Below, piece by piece: positions 4,378-5,938 of a stretch of DNA of 5,938 bases. The position numbers and the translations under genes are program-made. The notes beneath the pieces were generated by a model, which was given only the letters and a program-made list of their open reading frames with translations, was not told where the DNA came from and searched no databases. The DNA comes from Nitrososphaerales archaeon. GTDB lineage: Archaea; Thermoproteota; Nitrososphaeria; Nitrososphaerales; Gagatemarchaeaceae. Numbering within the stretch: position 1 is the first letter of the stretch; each line of letters opens with the position of its first letter. The stretch is from NCBI GenBank assembly GCA_030040055.1, contig JASHUK010000135.1:1-5938 (forward strand). Reading direction: 5' to 3'.

Positions 4378-5938
4378 ATTACCTGCCCGAGGGTCTCCAG
4401 CGGGAGCGCCCCGTTGCGCAGGACGGCGTCGTGGAACCTCTTGATGTCGAACCTGTTCCCCAGCCTCGCTTTCGCCTCCCGCCTCAGACGGAGCAGCTCG
4501 AGCTGCCCTGTCTTGTAGGCCAGGGCCTGTCCCGGCCAGACGATGTACCTGTCCACTTCGTTGACGATGTTGTTCTTCGCGAGGGCTGTGTTCTCCATCA
4601 TGAACTCGATCGCCTGCTGCCGCGTCCACCCCATCGCGTGCATCCCGGTGTCCACCACCAGGCGGCAGGCCCTCCACCCGTCGTAGGACAGAATGCCCAT
4701 CCGATCGAGGTCCGAAGTGTAGAGCCCCATCTCGTCCGCGAGCCTCTCGGAGTACAGCCCCCAGCCTTCGATGAACGCGGTCACTCCCCCGTGCCTGCGG
4801 AAGTCGGGCATCCCCTCCAGTTCCTGGGCTATCGCTATCTGCAGGTGGTGCCCCGGGATCGACTCGTGGTAGGCGAGCGCCTCCGCCTCGTACCTGGGCC
4901 TAGTCTCGGGGGCGGAGGTGTTGATGTAGTACCTCCCCGGCCTAGAGCCGTCGGCCGCGGGCTGCCGGTAGTAGGCTATGGTCGAGTGCTTCTCCTCGTG
5001 CTCCTCCATGCGGACGACCTCGCACTCCGTCCTGGGCAGGCGCCCGAACCAGCCGGGTATCGCCGCCCTGGCTCTCGCGAGGGCCCTCTCGGCTTTCTCC
5101 GCCACCTCGTCGCGCGTCCCGAAGTAGAGCGAGCGGTCCGTCCTCAAACGGTTCAGGATCTCCTTGCGGTCCCTCGTTCCGAGCGCCTTCTCTCCCAGAG
5201 CCTCCATCTCTGAGTTGATTCGGGACACTTCCTCGAGCCCGGTGCGGTGGATGTCGCCCGGGGAGAGGGACAGCGACGTGTGGACCGTGATCAGCTTGGC
5301 ATAGGACCTGTCTCCCCCTGGCACGTGCATGATCCCAGGGCGGTCGTCCGGCCTGGCGCGGGGAAGCACCTCTTCGCTGAGGAACCTGAGGTAGCCGGAG
5401 TATGCGGGGTGTATGTGTTCCTTGACCGCCCTAGTGACGCTCTCCCTGAACTCGGCCTCCTGCCTGTCAGACCATCCGGGATGAGGCCTCGAGAGCGGCA
5501 GCATGAATGCCCACTCCGAGTCAGGCTTCCCCAACAGGTCGCGAAGCTCCTCGATGGACTTCTCGACAGCGGCGCGGACCCCCACCTTCCCGCCTGCCGC
5601 TCCGCGCTTCAGGTTGGCCATGTGAGCGGCCATGAACGGCCCGATTGCCGCCCACCTCGAAGCCAGAGCGGCCCCCTCCTCTGGGGTCCTGACGGGCTGG
5701 AAGGACTCGACGTTGAGCAGCTCGACCTGCGGGCCCCGGAGAGGGTCGACCGTCCAGTCGGCCAGCTCGCAGCTGCGGTAGTCCAGCGTCCCCTGTATGT
5801 CGGTCAACAGCGCCTTCTTGGTGATCCTATCCACTTCCGACAGCCGCTCCTCCTCTAACTCGGCCGCGCGGCGGAGAAGGTCCCGGCAGGTCTCTTCGGT
5901 CTTCCTCATCCCCTGGGGGGTGATGTCCGGCATCAAGG
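4365..5938 (-). CDS. DUF885 putative zinc metallopeptidase, 5'-truncated
   Basis: DUF885 proteins are predicted zinc-dependent peptidases, probably cutting peptides or cell-envelope substrates; most have no known substrate. Numbered from the TTG at 5936, the core is YHESIPGHHLQ with H357, E358 and H363/H364 (nt 4845-4868), and E390 in FIEGWGLYSE is the likely third metal ligand. Further family hallmarks are YYINTSAPETRPRYE just before the core, then RLVVDTGMHAMGW, NEVDRYIVWPGQALAYKTGQLELLRLR, and the C-terminal RFHDAVLRNGALPLETL. The visible 523 residues start at a point matching about 40-50 residues inside typical members, and the frame stays open to the edge, so the true start probably lies beyond 5938. 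TTG 5936 or ATG 5933 cannot be excluded. A signal peptide, if any, would be out of view. It is convergent with VKOR across 24 bp. Family is secure; substrate unknown. Confidence 0.93.
   Translation of the reverse strand, partial: LMPDITPQGMRKTEETCRDLLRRAAELEEERLSEVDRITKKALLTDIQGTLDYRSCELADWTVDPLRGPQVELLNVESFQPVRTPEEGAALASRWAAIGPFMAAHMANLKRGAAGGKVGVRAAVEKSIEELRDLLGKPDSEWAFMLPLSRPHPGWSDRQEAEFRESVTRAVKEHIHPAYSGYLRFLSEEVLPRARPDDRPGIMHVPGGDRSYAKLITVHTSLSLSPGDIHRTGLEEVSRINSEMEALGEKALGTRDRKEILNRLRTDRSLYFGTRDEVAEKAERALARARAAIPGWFGRLPRTECEVVRMEEHEEKHSTIAYYRQPAADGSRPGRYYINTSAPETRPRYEAEALAYHESIPGHHLQIAIAQELEGMPDFRRHGGVTAFIEGWGLYSERLADEMGLYTSDLDRMGILSYDGWRACRLVVDTGMHAMGWTRQQAIEFMMENTALAKNNIVNEVDRYIVWPGQALAYKTGQLELLRLRREAKARLGNRFDIKRFHDAVLRNGALPLETLGQVMASY

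Noticed and set aside
4431..5858. Two plus-strand open frames (4431-5213 and 5247-5858) antisense to DUF885
   Set aside because: Both mirror the codon bias of the DUF885 gene, and their Pro/Arg/Val-rich products have no recognisable motif, while the minus strand has clear family motifs throughout.
1..5938. tRNA, rRNA, CRISPR array, insertion sequence or attachment site
   Set aside because: No repeated spacers, tRNA arms, transposase motifs or terminal repeats were seen. The five genes account for nearly all of the sequence.

Overview
The window is GC-rich, tightly packed DNA that looks archaeal. The main reasons are a Hef/FANCM-type helicase without a nuclease domain, a DUF929 protein (a family I know mainly from archaea), short AT-rich TATA-like boxes at archaeal distances from gene starts, and frequent TTG starts. 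The lineage cannot be fixed from sequence alone. A Nitrososphaerota-like (Thaumarchaeota) or Thermoplasmata-like archaeon is a reasonable guess. No mobile element, CRISPR array or stable RNA gene was seen.

Layout, left to right: (1) the C-terminal six-sevenths or so of a pyruvate kinase on + (2-1213), cut by the left edge; (2) a Hef-like DEAH helicase on - (1185-2768), whose 3' end overlaps the pyruvate kinase gene by 29 bp; (3) a divergent promoter region of about 130 bp with one TATA-like box facing each way; (4) a two-gene + operon encoding a membrane-anchored, extracytoplasmic thioredoxin-like DUF929 protein with a CPYC site (2900-3766) and, 16 bp on, a VKOR-family membrane oxidoreductase (3783-4340); (5) a DUF885 putative zinc peptidase on - (4365-5938), cut by the right edge and separated from VKOR by only 24 bp.

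The most coherent unit is the DUF929-VKOR pair. VKOR proteins reoxidise thioredoxin-like partners and pass electrons to quinones. Here the adjacent partner has an N-terminal membrane anchor, a CxxC site, a second cysteine pair and five N-glycosylation sequons. This looks like a complete DsbA/DsbB-like disulfide-forming pathway in two genes. The other genes appear unrelated in function: glycolysis, replication-fork repair and peptide degradation.

Other points of note are a C-terminal PIP-like (PCNA-binding) motif on the helicase, a lysine at the pyruvate kinase position that correlates with potassium independence, and a near-leaderless, non-ATG start for the helicase.
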